From Stieleria bergensis (GTDB lineage: Bacteria > Planctomycetota > Planctomycetia > Pirellulales > Pirellulaceae): DNA of 64,000 bases. Positions 50,594-59,610 of the stretch are shown one piece after another (positions within the stretch are counted from its first letter, which is position 1; each line of letters starts with the position of its first letter). The notes beneath the pieces were generated by a model. The model saw only the letters and a list, made by a program, of their open reading frames with translations. It was not told where the DNA came from and made no database searches. The position numbers and the translations under genes are program-made. The stretch lies in the NCBI GenBank assembly GCA_007745635.1, contig CP036272.1:2187765-2251764 (forward strand), given 5' to 3'.

Positions 50594-51484
50594 ATGCCGC
50601 TGGGAATTGATCCGAAGGTCGACTTCGCCTTCAAGATGGTGATCGGAAACCCGAAGCACACCAATGTCACGATTCACTTTCTTAATGCGACGCTGCAGTT
50701 GCGTGAACCGATCGAGTGGGTTGAGATTCTCAACCCGATCCAGAACAAAGACCGCAGCGAAGACAAACTGAGCATCTTGGATGTGTTGGCGCGAGATCGG
50801 AGTGGCCGACATTACAACATCGAAATGCAGACAACGCGGCCACTGGACTTGGCAGAGCGTCTAACGTATTTCAACTGCGTGAATTATGTTCGTCAGATCG
50901 ATGCGGGTTCGCCGTACTTGGACCTGCAGCCAGCGATCAGCATCTGTGTGCTCGATAGCGTGATGTTCCCCCAAGTGGATCCGTATCACCTGAGTTTTCG
51001 GCTTCGATCTGATCAATTGGATCTTATCTTGACCAATGATTTGCAATTCCATCTGTTAGAGTTGCCAAAGTTCTCCCCCGGAAGCGATACTATTGGTGAG
51101 CTTCCTCCCCTGGAGCGTTGGCTCTACTTCCTTCAGCACGCAGAGGACTTGGAAGCAAATGAGCTTTCAGAATCCTTGGTTGAAGCCGAGTACCGTGAAG
51201 CCACTGAGGTCCTTACCATGATATCCCGCAGTCCCGACGACAGAAGATTCTACGAGTCCCGCCAGAAGTTCCTGCGCGACGAACAGGCAAGGTTATTGCA
51301 GGCTCGAAAAGAAGGACGCGAGGAAGGACGCGAGGAAGGGCTTGTCGCTGGTAAGATTCAAATCCTTCAACAGTTGCTTGGTGTTCCAGAGTGCTCGCTG
51401 GCGGAGTTGACCCAGTTTGGTGAAGACACGCTCGCGTCGATGCTATTGGAACTGCAACAGAAAATGCGCTCGCGCAACGTCTAG
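50594..51484 (+). CDS. Rpn family recombination-promoting nuclease/putative transposase
   Basis: About 296 residues from the ATG at 50594. The opening MPLGIDPKVDFAFKMVIGN is the typical start of the PD-(D/E)XK nuclease family that includes RpnA and YhgA. The catalytic Asp is expected in LSILDVLARD and the EXQ pair in NIEMQTTRP. A charged REEGREEG repeat near 255-265 links to the C-terminal helical part, which is also family-typical. Family members act as DNA nucleases in recombination, and many are linked to mobile DNA. No transposon ends are visible around it. Confidence 0.9.
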   Translation: MPLGIDPKVDFAFKMVIGNPKHTNVTIHFLNATLQLREPIEWVEILNPIQNKDRSEDKLSILDVLARDRSGRHYNIEMQTTRPLDLAERLTYFNCVNYVRQIDAGSPYLDLQPAISICVLDSVMFPQVDPYHLSFRLRSDQLDLILTNDLQFHLLELPKFSPGSDTIGELPPLERWLYFLQHAEDLEANELSESLVEAEYREATEVLTMISRSPDDRRFYESRQKFLRDEQARLLQARKEGREEGREEGLVAGKIQILQQLLGVPECSLAELTQFGEDTLASMLLELQQKMRSRNV

Positions 51485-51658
51485 CGATCAGTGCCAGCGA
51501 TCAGCTTTCGGTGTGGCGATGATTTCTCAAGTGCAAAGCGAACCGCGTCACCTTTGATCGGCCAGCCACTTGCCACGTACTTTCTGTGCCCCATTTGCAT
51601 TCGCCACTTCGAGGCTGGGGATCAGGTGGTATGCGCTCGATAGTGGGTGGGCTTGTGT

Positions 51659-53050
51659 TTAGGTGGTTTCCTGAGCACTTAACCGGTTGTAGCCCAGGCA
51701 ATACATTAGGGCTTGGTCGAGCTCTGCAAAGCGAAACTCATAGTTCGTGTTCAGCAAGACGGTGGGGCGGACGCGGCAACTGGCAAGCAGCAGGTAATCT
51801 GCCATCTCGCCAAGTGCCAGTCGGAGACCGAACGCGGGGGCGGGGAGCAGGGCTGGGATTCCTATCGTCTTGCCCAGCACATTGGCAAAATCTTTTTGGC
51901 GGATTGGATTCGGTGAAACCAGGTTCACTGGGCCTTGAACGTCTTCATTCATCATGGCGTGGTAGGTCGCACCCAGCACGTCGTCCAATGCGATCCAGCT
52001 CCACCACTGTTTGCCACCCCCCAAAGCCCCGCCGGCTAGTTTGGCGGGCAGTCGCATTTTGGAAAGCGCACCACCGCGTGGGTCCAGCACGATTCCCAGT
52101 CGCAAGTTGACGACTCGAATCCCGGCCTCTGCGGCGCTCCTGCACGCGGCTTCCCACTGAACGGCGACGTCGGACAAGAAGTCGTCTCCCGGGACGCTGT
52201 CCTCGGTGAATTCTTCGTCGGCATGATGCCCGTACACGCCGGAGGCCGAAGCGCACAGCAGTGCGGATGGTGGTTGCTGGAGTTTAGCTAAGCGGTCAGC
52301 AAGTTGCTTCGTCAAGTCAACTCGGCTCTCTCGAATCGCCGCCTTCACGCTTGGCGACCACCGCGTGTCTGCAATGGATTTTCCTGCTAAGTGAATGACG
52401 GCGTCGATGCCGTTAAGGCGTTGAGCTTGCTGCTCGCTTTGCCATGGGTTGACTTCGTCTGTCGAGCCATCGGCGACCGGCGTGCGTTTGATGGCGATCA
52501 CTTCATGCCCAAGCAGTCGCAGCATCGCACAAAGGTTGCGGCCCACCAATCCGGTGCTCCCGCTGATCGCGACGCGAAGCTTTTTCTCCGTTCCCCATCG
52601 CTCCAATAGCTGCAAGTCGTCAGCGGTGACACGGTGGCGGTAGGCGAAAGTGGTCTGTAGTTCTGTGTTGATCAACCGGTTGGATAGCAAGGAGCCAAGT
52701 TTTCCCAGTGGCGCTTGATAGCTGATGTCGTCGATCAGCAGGCTTTTGTCGCCTCGAGCTTCGAAGCGATGGTCGTGTTGCCAGTGCGAAAATGGGCCCG
52801 ATTGCTGGATGTCTTGGAAGTGATGTGGGCGTTCCAGTCGCGTGTGGCGAGCGACCCATTTTGGTCTCAGTGGGCCCATGTGCACCCGCATGGTGACTTG
52901 GCTATCTGGCTGTAGTGAGCGATCGTTGTGCTCGACCGTCACGGTCTTCCAGGGTGGGATCAGGCGTTCAAAGGCGCCCGGGCGATCGTGATAGGCAAAG
53001 GCCTGTTCGATGGGAACGGGCATTGTCGAAACCGCGACATATCGTTTCAC
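51659..53050 (-). CDS. SRPBCC domain fused to a TIGR01777-type NAD(P)-dependent epimerase
   Basis: 463 residues. The N-terminal SRPBCC-like cyclase/lipid-binding domain occupies about 1-150 (VSTMPVPIEQAFAYHDRPGAFERL, shown in part). The SDR domain starts with the NAD(P)-binding motif ISGSTGLVGRNL near 161. It shows AVIHLAGKSIADTRWS near 220 and a DUF1731-type C-terminus. The single-domain relatives are YfcH-like epimerases. The fusion is common in bacteria and its substrate is unknown. The gene is convergent with the nuclease gene. Confidence 0.9.
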   Translation of the reverse strand: MKRYVAVSTMPVPIEQAFAYHDRPGAFERLIPPWKTVTVEHNDRSLQPDSQVTMRVHMGPLRPKWVARHTRLERPHHFQDIQQSGPFSHWQHDHRFEARGDKSLLIDDISYQAPLGKLGSLLSNRLINTELQTTFAYRHRVTADDLQLLERWGTEKKLRVAISGSTGLVGRNLCAMLRLLGHEVIAIKRTPVADGSTDEVNPWQSEQQAQRLNGIDAVIHLAGKSIADTRWSPSVKAAIRESRVDLTKQLADRLAKLQQPPSALLCASASGVYGHHADEEFTEDSVPGDDFLSDVAVQWEAACRSAAEAGIRVVNLRLGIVLDPRGGALSKMRLPAKLAGGALGGGKQWWSWIALDDVLGATYHAMMNEDVQGPVNLVSPNPIRQKDFANVLGKTIGIPALLPAPAFGLRLALGEMADYLLLASCRVRPTVLLNTNYEFRFAELDQALMYCLGYNRLSAQETT

Positions 53051-53455
53051 TGTGATTCTCGGTGAGTGGAAGAACCCGACTTCAAGCGGGCTGTCAGCGG
53101 TAGGAGTCGCTGTGGTCGCGCTCGCTCGACGGATCGCCTGATGTTGGACTATAGCTCAATTGGCAAGACGGCGGAGGTGGTCGTGAAGTCGGTGGCCGGC
53201 GGGTAAGTCGCATTGCCGTCTGGGCTCGTCCGCGAACCACAGGACAGGCGAGTCCGCTGAGTGTCAGTCAACTGATTGAATCACGCTGATTTCATCCCGT
53301 GTCTTTGGGGGCGGACGGACCAGGCTGATCTTGTTGTTCAGCGTTCAGAGTGATAGAACCGGGCTGCACGCTAGGCCGAATTTCAAGGCGAAGCATGTCT
53401 TGTTAAGCAAGAGTCTGCTTGCCGAATTTGAACGCAATGACTGATCGGGGCATCC
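53051..53455. other. intergenic region, 405 bp
   Basis: It separates two divergent genes. A tRNA-like D-arm stretch lies at about 53148-53170, but there is no matching T-arm, so I do not call a tRNA. Nothing else is supportable. Confidence 0.4.
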
Positions 53456-54316
53456 ATGAATCGTTACAGAAGCTGGGGCCTGTTGTTGGCCGGGTTTGCC
53501 TGCTCTGTCTGCTGGCAGGCCTCGTTGTCAGCCCAGCAAAGCTCGTTCATAAAAATGCCGACGCGAAAGTTTCGCACGCCTGATGAAATGTTGCTCTTTG
53601 TGCCTTCTAGGTTCCCAGAGGGTGACTGGCAGACCGACCAAATCACGTTCCAAGACGTGTTCTTCCAGGCTGCTGACGGAACAAAGTTGCATGGCTGGTA
53701 CTGCCCTTGCGATCAACCGCGGGCGACAATCTTGCTCTCGCATGGCAATGCAGGCAATGTGGCGTTTCGAACCCGTTGGCTGCGGATCTTGCAAACGAGG
53801 CTCAAAGTCAGTGTGCTGATCTATGACTATCGAGGTTATGGTCGCAGTGAGGGCAAACCGACCATTCCCGGTGCGATCCAGGATGGTCAGGCAGCCCGAA
53901 AGAAACTTGCCGAATTGTCCGGGCGACCGCTCAATGAAATCGTGTTGATGGGGGAGTCGTTGGGGGGCGCGATTTCGGTGCAGCTCGCTGCCGAGTCGCC
54001 GCCGAAGGCGTTGGTTCTGCAGAGCACATTCACCTCCTTTCACGATGTAGCCAAGGTGCATGCATCCAAGCTCGCTTGGATGGTTCCTAAAAGCCGGCTC
54101 AACTCGATCGAGGCCCTCAAGCAAGTCCAGGCACCGCTGCTGATCAGTCATGGGACGGTTGATACGGTGATCCCATTAACGCATGGCCAGGCTCTCTATC
54201 GTGCAGCCGAAGAGCCCAAAGAGTTTGTTTCTATTGAAGCGGTTGGGCACAATGACTGGATTCGCGACGAGTACATCGAGTCATTGTCACGTTTTCTCGA
54301 TGGCTTGGACAAGTAG
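53456..54316 (+). CDS. secreted alpha/beta hydrolase, BEM46-like
   Basis: 286 residues. A signal peptide (LLLAGFACSVCWQASLSA) is followed by the hydrolase fold: oxyanion SHGNAGN near 96-101, nucleophile Ser168 in GESLGG, Asp in HGTVDTVIP near 240 and His in VGHND near 267. All triad residues appear present. The family includes serine hydrolases of unclear substrate. Confidence 0.9.
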   Translation: MNRYRSWGLLLAGFACSVCWQASLSAQQSSFIKMPTRKFRTPDEMLLFVPSRFPEGDWQTDQITFQDVFFQAADGTKLHGWYCPCDQPRATILLSHGNAGNVAFRTRWLRILQTRLKVSVLIYDYRGYGRSEGKPTIPGAIQDGQAARKKLAELSGRPLNEIVLMGESLGGAISVQLAAESPPKALVLQSTFTSFHDVAKVHASKLAWMVPKSRLNSIEALKQVQAPLLISHGTVDTVIPLTHGQALYRAAEEPKEFVSIEAVGHNDWIRDEYIESLSRFLDGLDK

Positions 54317-54400
54317 TTCCAGCCTGAGGGCCTTGGCCGCATCGATTTGCGTCGGTCGCGGTGAGCGATAAGGGGAGAGCTTGCGTCGGCCAGTTTCAGG

Positions 54401-54573
54401 TGCTGTCGCTTGCAGTGCTGTCGCTTGCAGTGCAGTCGCTTGCTGTGCAGGCGCTTGCTGTGCAGGCGCTTGCTGTGCAGGCGCTTGCTGTGCAGGCGCT
54501 TGCTGTGCAGGCGCTTGCTGTGCAGGCGCTTGCTGTGCAGGCGCTTGCTGTGCAGGCGCTTGCTGTGCAGGCA
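54401..54573. repeat. 15-bp tandem repeat, about eleven copies
   Basis: The unit TGCAGGCGCTTGCTG is repeated about eleven times. The first three copies are diverged (TGCTGTCGCTTGCAG-like) and the rest nearly identical. It ends exactly where the A tract of the sigma-gene terminator begins. It is non-coding, although the period keeps several frames open. Confidence 0.95.
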
Positions 54574-54610
54574 TAAAAAAAGCGGCCATCCACTGATGGC
54601 CGCAAGACGC
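54574..54610 (-). terminator. terminator of the sigma-factor gene
   Basis: On the minus strand GCGGCCATC pairs with GATGGCCGC (four-base loop) and a T7 tract follows. It lies about 30 bases after the sigma-factor stop. Confidence 0.85.
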
Positions 54611-54639
54611 CGTGCGGTTTGTTGTAAGTGACCGCGCGG

Positions 54640-55755
54640 CTAGATTGCTAGATCAAGATCACCCAGTGCTGCGTCGTCCACCATGGTTCGCAATTTGTCC
54701 ATCGCACGACGCTCGAGTTGACGGACACGCTCTTTTGAGACACCGAGTCGCTGTGCGAGGTATTGCAGCGTGTAAACCTTGCGGTGTGGCCCCAGCGAAA
54801 AGCGGGTGCGAATGATGAATCGTTCGCGACGGTCGAGCAAGCTAAGCATGCGGTTGAGTCGGCTACGCAGTTCATGCCAACGCTTTTCGCTAATCGCCGA
54901 TTCGCGAGTCTCTTCAGTGACATCCAGATCCATGTCTTGAAAACCACCGATCGTCTTTTGTCGCTCTTGTTGCTGGGTGACAACGGTTCGGTAGGCGTTG
55001 CGGCGAATCACCTGTGTTGCATACGTGCTGAATCGGAACCCGCGATCAAAGTCAAATTTCTCGACCGCGCGAATCAGGGCCACAATCCCGTCGCTGAGCA
55101 GTTCTTCGAACGTGTGGTTGGGATTCACGAATTTTTTAACAATCGAGAAAACCAGACGCAGGTTGGCTTCGACCAACCGGTCGCGATGCCACTCAGCCAT
55201 TGCGATGAGCTGGTCGATCACCTCCAGTCGGACGCGTGAGGGCCGCGAGGGGTTGAGTTGTCGGCGGTGCGCTTCGGCTTGCTGGAGCAGGTAATTCATC
55301 CGCTGGAACAGCATGCGCTCCTGGTCGGGAGTCAGCAGAGTGGTTTGACACATCCGGCCGAAGTGAATGGGCATGTCGGCCACGCTCTTGGGCACTCGCG
55401 ATTTGCTGCCCTTTGCGGATCCTTGCAGATCCAAGGGCGTGCTGAAGATCTCTTTACCAGCCGACGGATTGTTGTGAGCGGGGTGAGAGATGAAGGCTGT
55501 TTCGCGGCGCAGGAACTGCTTCGTCAGGCGGACCAGTTCTGAGCGATCACAGTCTACTGACACGCTGCTGCGATTCTGTGCGAACCGAAGCGCCTCTTCC
55601 AGTTCAGCAGAGGACATCCAACGCGGGCGGCGTGGGGGCAACACAACCGGGCTGCGCTCACGGGTGGAGACTTGTGAGTTGGAAGGGCGATTGCGACCGG
55701 CATCGTTCATCGGGGGGACCTGTTTCGGCTCGGAGTGACTTTCAGAAACGTTCAA
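54640..55755 (-). CDS. RNA polymerase sigma factor, sigma-70 family
   Basis: 371 residues, too long for an ECF factor. The first 90 residues are low-complexity and Pro/Arg/Ser-rich and replace region 1.1. Region 1.2 is seen near 130-150 (TPDQERMLFQRM), region 2 near 190-260 with LVEANLRLVFSIVKKF and the -10 element reader FDFDRGFRFSTYATQVIRRN. Region 4 with LAQRLGVSKERVRQLERRAM near 335 reads the -35 element. Met16 (at 55710) is an alternative start. It is most likely a group 2 factor. Its gene is divergent from the B12-like regulator, with a 666-bp spacer. Confidence 0.93.
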   Translation of the reverse strand: MNVSESHSEPKQVPPMNDAGRNRPSNSQVSTRERSPVVLPPRRPRWMSSAELEEALRFAQNRSSVSVDCDRSELVRLTKQFLRRETAFISHPAHNNPSAGKEIFSTPLDLQGSAKGSKSRVPKSVADMPIHFGRMCQTTLLTPDQERMLFQRMNYLLQQAEAHRRQLNPSRPSRVRLEVIDQLIAMAEWHRDRLVEANLRLVFSIVKKFVNPNHTFEELLSDGIVALIRAVEKFDFDRGFRFSTYATQVIRRNAYRTVVTQQQERQKTIGGFQDMDLDVTEETRESAISEKRWHELRSRLNRMLSLLDRRERFIIRTRFSLGPHRKVYTLQYLAQRLGVSKERVRQLERRAMDKLRTMVDDAALGDLDLAI

Positions 55756-56421
55756 AACGTTCTTTTTCTAATGTAATGTTTTGTTCGAGCCGGATCATCC
55801 ATTGGATGTAATAAAATGGTTTTGTTTTGGGAGAAAGTTTTTAAGGCTGTTTTTATGCAGTTTTCGATGGGGCGAATGGGGTTTGCGGCCGGTGGATGTT
55901 TTACCAATGGGTGAACGTTTTTGGTTCTGAGGCGGGCTTGAAAACGTGCATATCGGCACGCTAGAATGGTTTTTCATGATTGACGCCCGGAAAATGGTCT
56001 CTGGGCATGGTTTTTCCAGTGGCGTGGCTGGTTTTCAGCCGACCCTTCACGCTTTGACTTTCCGGCCGATGTTCTGCAGGTTGTTGAAGAATTGCAAATC
56101 AGGAACAGGGGGCGTGTGCTGAGTCGCCTAGCCGACAAGCGGTCGTTGTGGCGCAGTATTAGGCAAATGCTCGTTTGAGGACGGATTCCGCCATGCGGTG
56201 ACGGGTTAGAAGCTTGCCAAGGTTGCAAGATATACAGAGGTGTTGGGCTTCTCAGCGACCGGGCGGATGTTCTGGACCTGGGAGAAGTCGGTGGGGGGGG
56301 CGTCTCGGCGGCCTAAGCCACAGGGGTGTCGTGTGTTTGCAAGCAGACAGTTCCGGAATGATGTCTTATTCAGTTCAGGCACCAGTCGATGCTGTGGTTC
56401 GATAACGGTTGGTAGGATTTT
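55756..56421. other. 666-bp intergenic region
   Basis: It separates the sigma factor and the CarH-like regulator, which are divergent. The first 120 bp next to the sigma gene are AT-rich, and ATGGTTTTTC occurs near 55967 and 56007. I see no gene, RNA or terminator. Confidence 0.4.
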
Positions 56422-57330
56422 GTGAGTTCGAGTTCAAAACAGTTCTCTCCGAAGCAGATTGCCGAATCACTGCAGGTCAGTGAGTCGTCGGTCAAGCGAT
56501 GGTGCGACCGTGGCATGATTCCGACCGTGCGCACTCTTGGAGGCCATCGGAGGATCACTCTGGACGGCCTGCGGCACTTCTTGCGAGAAACCAAGCGGTC
56601 GTTGGTTGCGCCTGAGACTTTGGGGCTTGATTCGTCCTTGTTGCAATTGGTGTCGGCACCGACAGGGCCGCGGCCGGTACAGATCGCCGGTCGGGGGCAT
56701 GAACCGGTTCAGGCCGAATTTAGGTCGTCTTTAGCCGAGGGTAATGAAGAGCGGTGCCTTGAGATCTTGAATCAAAGGGTTGCACAAGGTTTTACTCGCG
56801 CGGAGGCTTGTGAGGACTTGATCAGTGAGGCCATGCATGCACTTGGCGATGCTTGGGATTGCGGGCAATTAGACGTTTATCAAGAACGTCGTAGTTGCAC
56901 GATCTGCACGCGCTTGATCCATGGTCTCAGAAGCCAAGTAGGGGCCCCAGGTGATGATGCACCGATTGCGATCGGTGCTGCTCCGGCGGGCGATCCGTAC
57001 CAATTGCCTTCCTCGCTGGTAGAGCTCGCGTTTCGTGAGTTAGGCTGGCATGCGGTCAATTTGGGAAATGATTTGCCGCTCGAATCGTTAATGCAAGCTG
57101 CGGTCGATTATCAGCCCAAGGTTGTTTGGCTAAGTGTTTCGGCGGTGTCCGACCAAGAGCAGTTGGTTCGTGATCAAAACCGGTTAGCGGATTCATTGAC
57201 CCCCGGTGTTTCGATGATCGTTGGTGGTCGGGGATTAGCAGAGCAGCTCCGCCCGCGACTGCGTTATACGGCACACCTCGACAGCTTGCGGCACTTGGTC
57301 GAGCTGGCTTCGGTGCTGTATTCGAAGTAG
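56422..57330 (+). CDS. MerR/CarH-like regulator with altered B12-binding domain
   Basis: 302 residues from GTG 56422, with GGTAGGA 5 bases upstream. A MerR-type HTH fills about 8-58 (FSPKQIAESLQVSESSVKRW, then LGGHRRI). A helical domain near 95-170 resembles the CarH light-sensing part, including Trp145. A Rossmann cobalamin-binding-like domain spans 180-300. The axial-histidine loop, normally DxHxxG, is here Asp191-Pro-Tyr193, and the EEH motif is Gln-Glu155-Arg156. Adenosylcobalamin binding is therefore doubtful. It may be a B12-independent relative of CarA. Confidence 0.85.
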   Translation: MSSSSKQFSPKQIAESLQVSESSVKRWCDRGMIPTVRTLGGHRRITLDGLRHFLRETKRSLVAPETLGLDSSLLQLVSAPTGPRPVQIAGRGHEPVQAEFRSSLAEGNEERCLEILNQRVAQGFTRAEACEDLISEAMHALGDAWDCGQLDVYQERRSCTICTRLIHGLRSQVGAPGDDAPIAIGAAPAGDPYQLPSSLVELAFRELGWHAVNLGNDLPLESLMQAAVDYQPKVVWLSVSAVSDQEQLVRDQNRLADSLTPGVSMIVGGRGLAEQLRPRLRYTAHLDSLRHLVELASVLYSK

Positions 57331-57772
57331 CTGGCAATGAATGCTAGCAAAGCCGCCGTTGCTCCATGACGGCAATTCTTCCGCGGCCTGTTTAAATTGC
57401 CGCAGTTTTGTGGTTCGACGCCAAGCCTTCTTGTAATAATATTTTTGCTTGGTTCAATATCATTAAAGTCATCAGCGTTGACACATGCAGCTAGATCTCC
57501 ATACGTTTAGTTGCTGCACACAAGCATGATCAGTCTGCTCTGTTTTGACTTAGCAGCGGCGTTTCATATTGATTGAGCGTGATGTGTTTTAGCGTCAGGT
57601 TTTCTAAGCGTGATGTTTATGGTGTGTGGTGTTCGTTGTTCAGTAAACCTGTTCAGCAGTTCAGTTTGGCAAGCTAGGCCTTTGGTCTCTGGCGGCACCG
57701 TTCCAAATCACGCGTCATCGTGTTTGGGAAAGATGGACGAGTTTGCGATTAGTTATCGGATCACGGTTGACC
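57331..57772. other. 442-bp intergenic region
   Basis: It is AT-rich near 57430-57480. A possible stem CGGCAATT/AATTGCCG at 57370-57402 follows the regulator gene and could terminate it. The promoter of the next gene is probably here. No gene is supportable. Confidence 0.4.
57370..57402 (+). terminator. possible terminator after the CarH-like gene
   Basis: An 8-bp perfect stem (CGGCAATT/AATTGCCG) with a 17-base loop lies 40 bp after the stop. Only a weak T stretch follows. Confidence 0.35.
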
Positions 57773-58690
57773 ATGAAGCGATTTGATTCAGCGATGTTCT
57801 GGGATGCCAGCGATGCGATGCCACACGATGGCTCGATGTCAGGAGACTCCGTCTCCGATGGGGCGTTTGCATCAGGTGGTTCGGAATCTTTCACGAACTC
57901 ACTTTATCCCTCTGCTGGAGCGGGCAAGCCGCTATCGCACATGTCGGATTTCGAGCAGAAGCCAAGCGTTCCAGCGGCATGTAAGCGGGTTTACGTGCCC
58001 ATGTATTACGAAAAGAACTACCAGTATCCCTTGGTGGTTTGGTTGCACAACGATGGTTTCAACGAGAACCAAGTTTGCCAGGTGATGCCGCATATCAGTG
58101 ATCGGAATCATTTAGCGGTGGGACTCAGAGCACCGCAGTTGATGGACGATTCGGGGCAGCGGTTCGCCTGGTCTGCGGACGGGGAATCGGTGGCCGCCGC
58201 GTCACGGCAGGTCGATGCCGTGATTGCTGAGATGGTGTCGCAATTTAATATTCATAAAGATCGCATCGTTCTGGCCGGCTATCAGTCGGGGGGATCAATG
58301 GCAATGCAGATTGCTCTGCGGCAAGCTGGGAAATATGCAGCTGTGATTTCGATGGGCGGCCAGATGGATTGGTCGCTGGCCAGTGGCCTGCAATCGGGTT
58401 CGCTGCCGGGAAAACCCTTTTCCATTTTGTGGCAGCGGGCAATGTTGGATGCTGGATTTGACCAGCAGTTGATTCTGTCCGATGTTCAGAGGGTGCAGTC
58501 GTTAGGATTGCCGATGGAGCTTCGGCAGTATCAAGATGACGACGAGATGAGCACCGTAGCGCTCAATGATGTCAATCAGTGGATCATGCGGCATGTCGTT
58601 GCCGGCGAAGGCATTGTGTCGGCTGACACGCGGTGTGATGCCAGTCATGATGGCTGGAAATCAATGCAGCGAACCTTTTCGGATAACTAA
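57773..58690 (+). CDS. alpha/beta-hydrolase fold protein lacking the catalytic triad
   Basis: 305 residues from ATG 57773. The phospholipase/carboxylesterase-like fold is clear from residues 70 to 275 (YPLVVWLHNDGFNENQ, then DRIVLAGYQSGGSMAMQIAL). The usual GFSQGG nucleophile elbow is GYQSGG, so Gln171 replaces the nucleophilic Ser, with Ser172 one place later. The catalytic His region reads Asp255-Asp-Asp-Glu in place of GHE, and the HGxxD loop is WQRAM. No signal peptide is seen. It is probably a non-catalytic homologue, perhaps a binding protein. The response-regulator gene follows within 25 bp. Confidence 0.75.
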   Translation: MKRFDSAMFWDASDAMPHDGSMSGDSVSDGAFASGGSESFTNSLYPSAGAGKPLSHMSDFEQKPSVPAACKRVYVPMYYEKNYQYPLVVWLHNDGFNENQVCQVMPHISDRNHLAVGLRAPQLMDDSGQRFAWSADGESVAAASRQVDAVIAEMVSQFNIHKDRIVLAGYQSGGSMAMQIALRQAGKYAAVISMGGQMDWSLASGLQSGSLPGKPFSILWQRAMLDAGFDQQLILSDVQRVQSLGLPMELRQYQDDDEMSTVALNDVNQWIMRHVVAGEGIVSADTRCDASHDGWKSMQRTFSDN

Positions 58691-58713
58691 TTTTTACCAG
58701 GCAACGGTTCGAC

Positions 58714-59145
58714 ATGGGAATTGAAGACCTCTCAGGCAGCTCGCCTTCACAACAAGCACAACTGGGCCAGGACGCGGATGTCACGGCTAAGATTTTGATC
58801 ATCGATGATGATGCGGAAATCGTTGAATCCGTCTCGTACGCGCTCAAGGGTGAAGGCTTCGCAGTTGTCTCTGCTCGAGATGGCAATCAGGGCTTGGCCC
58901 TGGCTGAAAAAGAGTCGCCTGATTTGATCATTCTGGACATGATGATGCCCAAACGCAGTGGGTTTCTTGTCTTGGAAAAATTGCGTCGCTCAGAAGATGC
59001 CACGCCAGTGATCATGATCACTGGTAACGAAGGCAGTCGTCACAAAGCGTATGCTGAACTGCTTGGCGTGTGCGAATACATTCGCAAGCCGTTTCAGATG
59101 AACAAGCTCGTTCAGGCGGTGCGTTCGATCTTGGAAGCCGCTTAG
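58714..59145 (+). CDS. receiver-only response regulator, CheY-like
   Basis: 143 residues. A receiver domain covers about 25-140: acidic pair in IIDDDAE, phosphorylated Asp in LIILDMMMPK near 70, Thr in IMITGN near 100, and Lys in IRKPF near 123. There is no output domain. It lies 23 bp after the pseudo-hydrolase gene and probably shares its operon. No histidine kinase is encoded nearby. Confidence 0.93.
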   Translation: MGIEDLSGSSPSQQAQLGQDADVTAKILIIDDDAEIVESVSYALKGEGFAVVSARDGNQGLALAEKESPDLIILDMMMPKRSGFLVLEKLRRSEDATPVIMITGNEGSRHKAYAELLGVCEYIRKPFQMNKLVQAVRSILEAA

Positions 59146-59181
59146 TTTTCTGGCCGTTCTTTTTCCCTGAGCGTGACGATC

Positions 59182-59610
59182 ATGGTTTCAACGCGTTGGC
59201 TGGTCATTGTCGCCGGTGTCTCAGGCGCTCTTGCGGTGTTGCTGGGAGCGTTCGCCGCGCATGGCTTGGAGGCGTTGCTGGCCGACCAGCAGATGGAGGC
59301 CGAGTTGGTTGCCAAACGAGTCGGTCAGTTCGATGTTGGGGCTCGATATCACCTCATTCATTCTGTTGGCCTGTTCGCGTTGGCAGCTTTCGGCGATGGC
59401 AGCAAGCGTTGGCTGGCCGCGTCCAGCTTAATGATCGCCGGGATCGTTTTGTTCAGCGGCAGTCTTTATGTGTTGGTGCTGACCAATACACCCATGTGGG
59501 GCGCCGTGACGCCTCTTGGTGGCCTCAGTTGGATCGCCAGTTGGCTCTTGATTGCCAGTCTTAGTGGGCGTTTGAAGCAGGGATTGCCTGTCGCACCGGA
59601 TGCCGGGTGA
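59182..59610 (+). CDS. DUF423 family membrane protein
   Basis: About 142 residues from the ATG at 59182; GTG 59173 is possible. The DUF423/TMEM256 pattern is clear: an N-terminal helix with GALAVLLGAFAAHGLE, then FDVGARYHLIHSVGL, and later LFSGSLYVL and TPLGGLSWIASWLLI. It has about four transmembrane helices. Function unknown. Confidence 0.9.
   Translation: MVSTRWLVIVAGVSGALAVLLGAFAAHGLEALLADQQMEAELVAKRVGQFDVGARYHLIHSVGLFALAAFGDGSKRWLAASSLMIAGIVLFSGSLYVLVLTNTPMWGAVTPLGGLSWIASWLLIASLSGRLKQGLPVAPDAG

Noticed and set aside
53145..53220. tRNA-like stretch with a D-arm pattern
   Set aside because: TAGCTCAATTGG resembles a D-arm, but no anticodon stem or T-arm (GGTTCGA) follows at the right distance.
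54361..54576. open frame across the 15-bp array
   Set aside because: All frames stay open because the period is a multiple of three; no start signal or conserved sequence outside the repeat.
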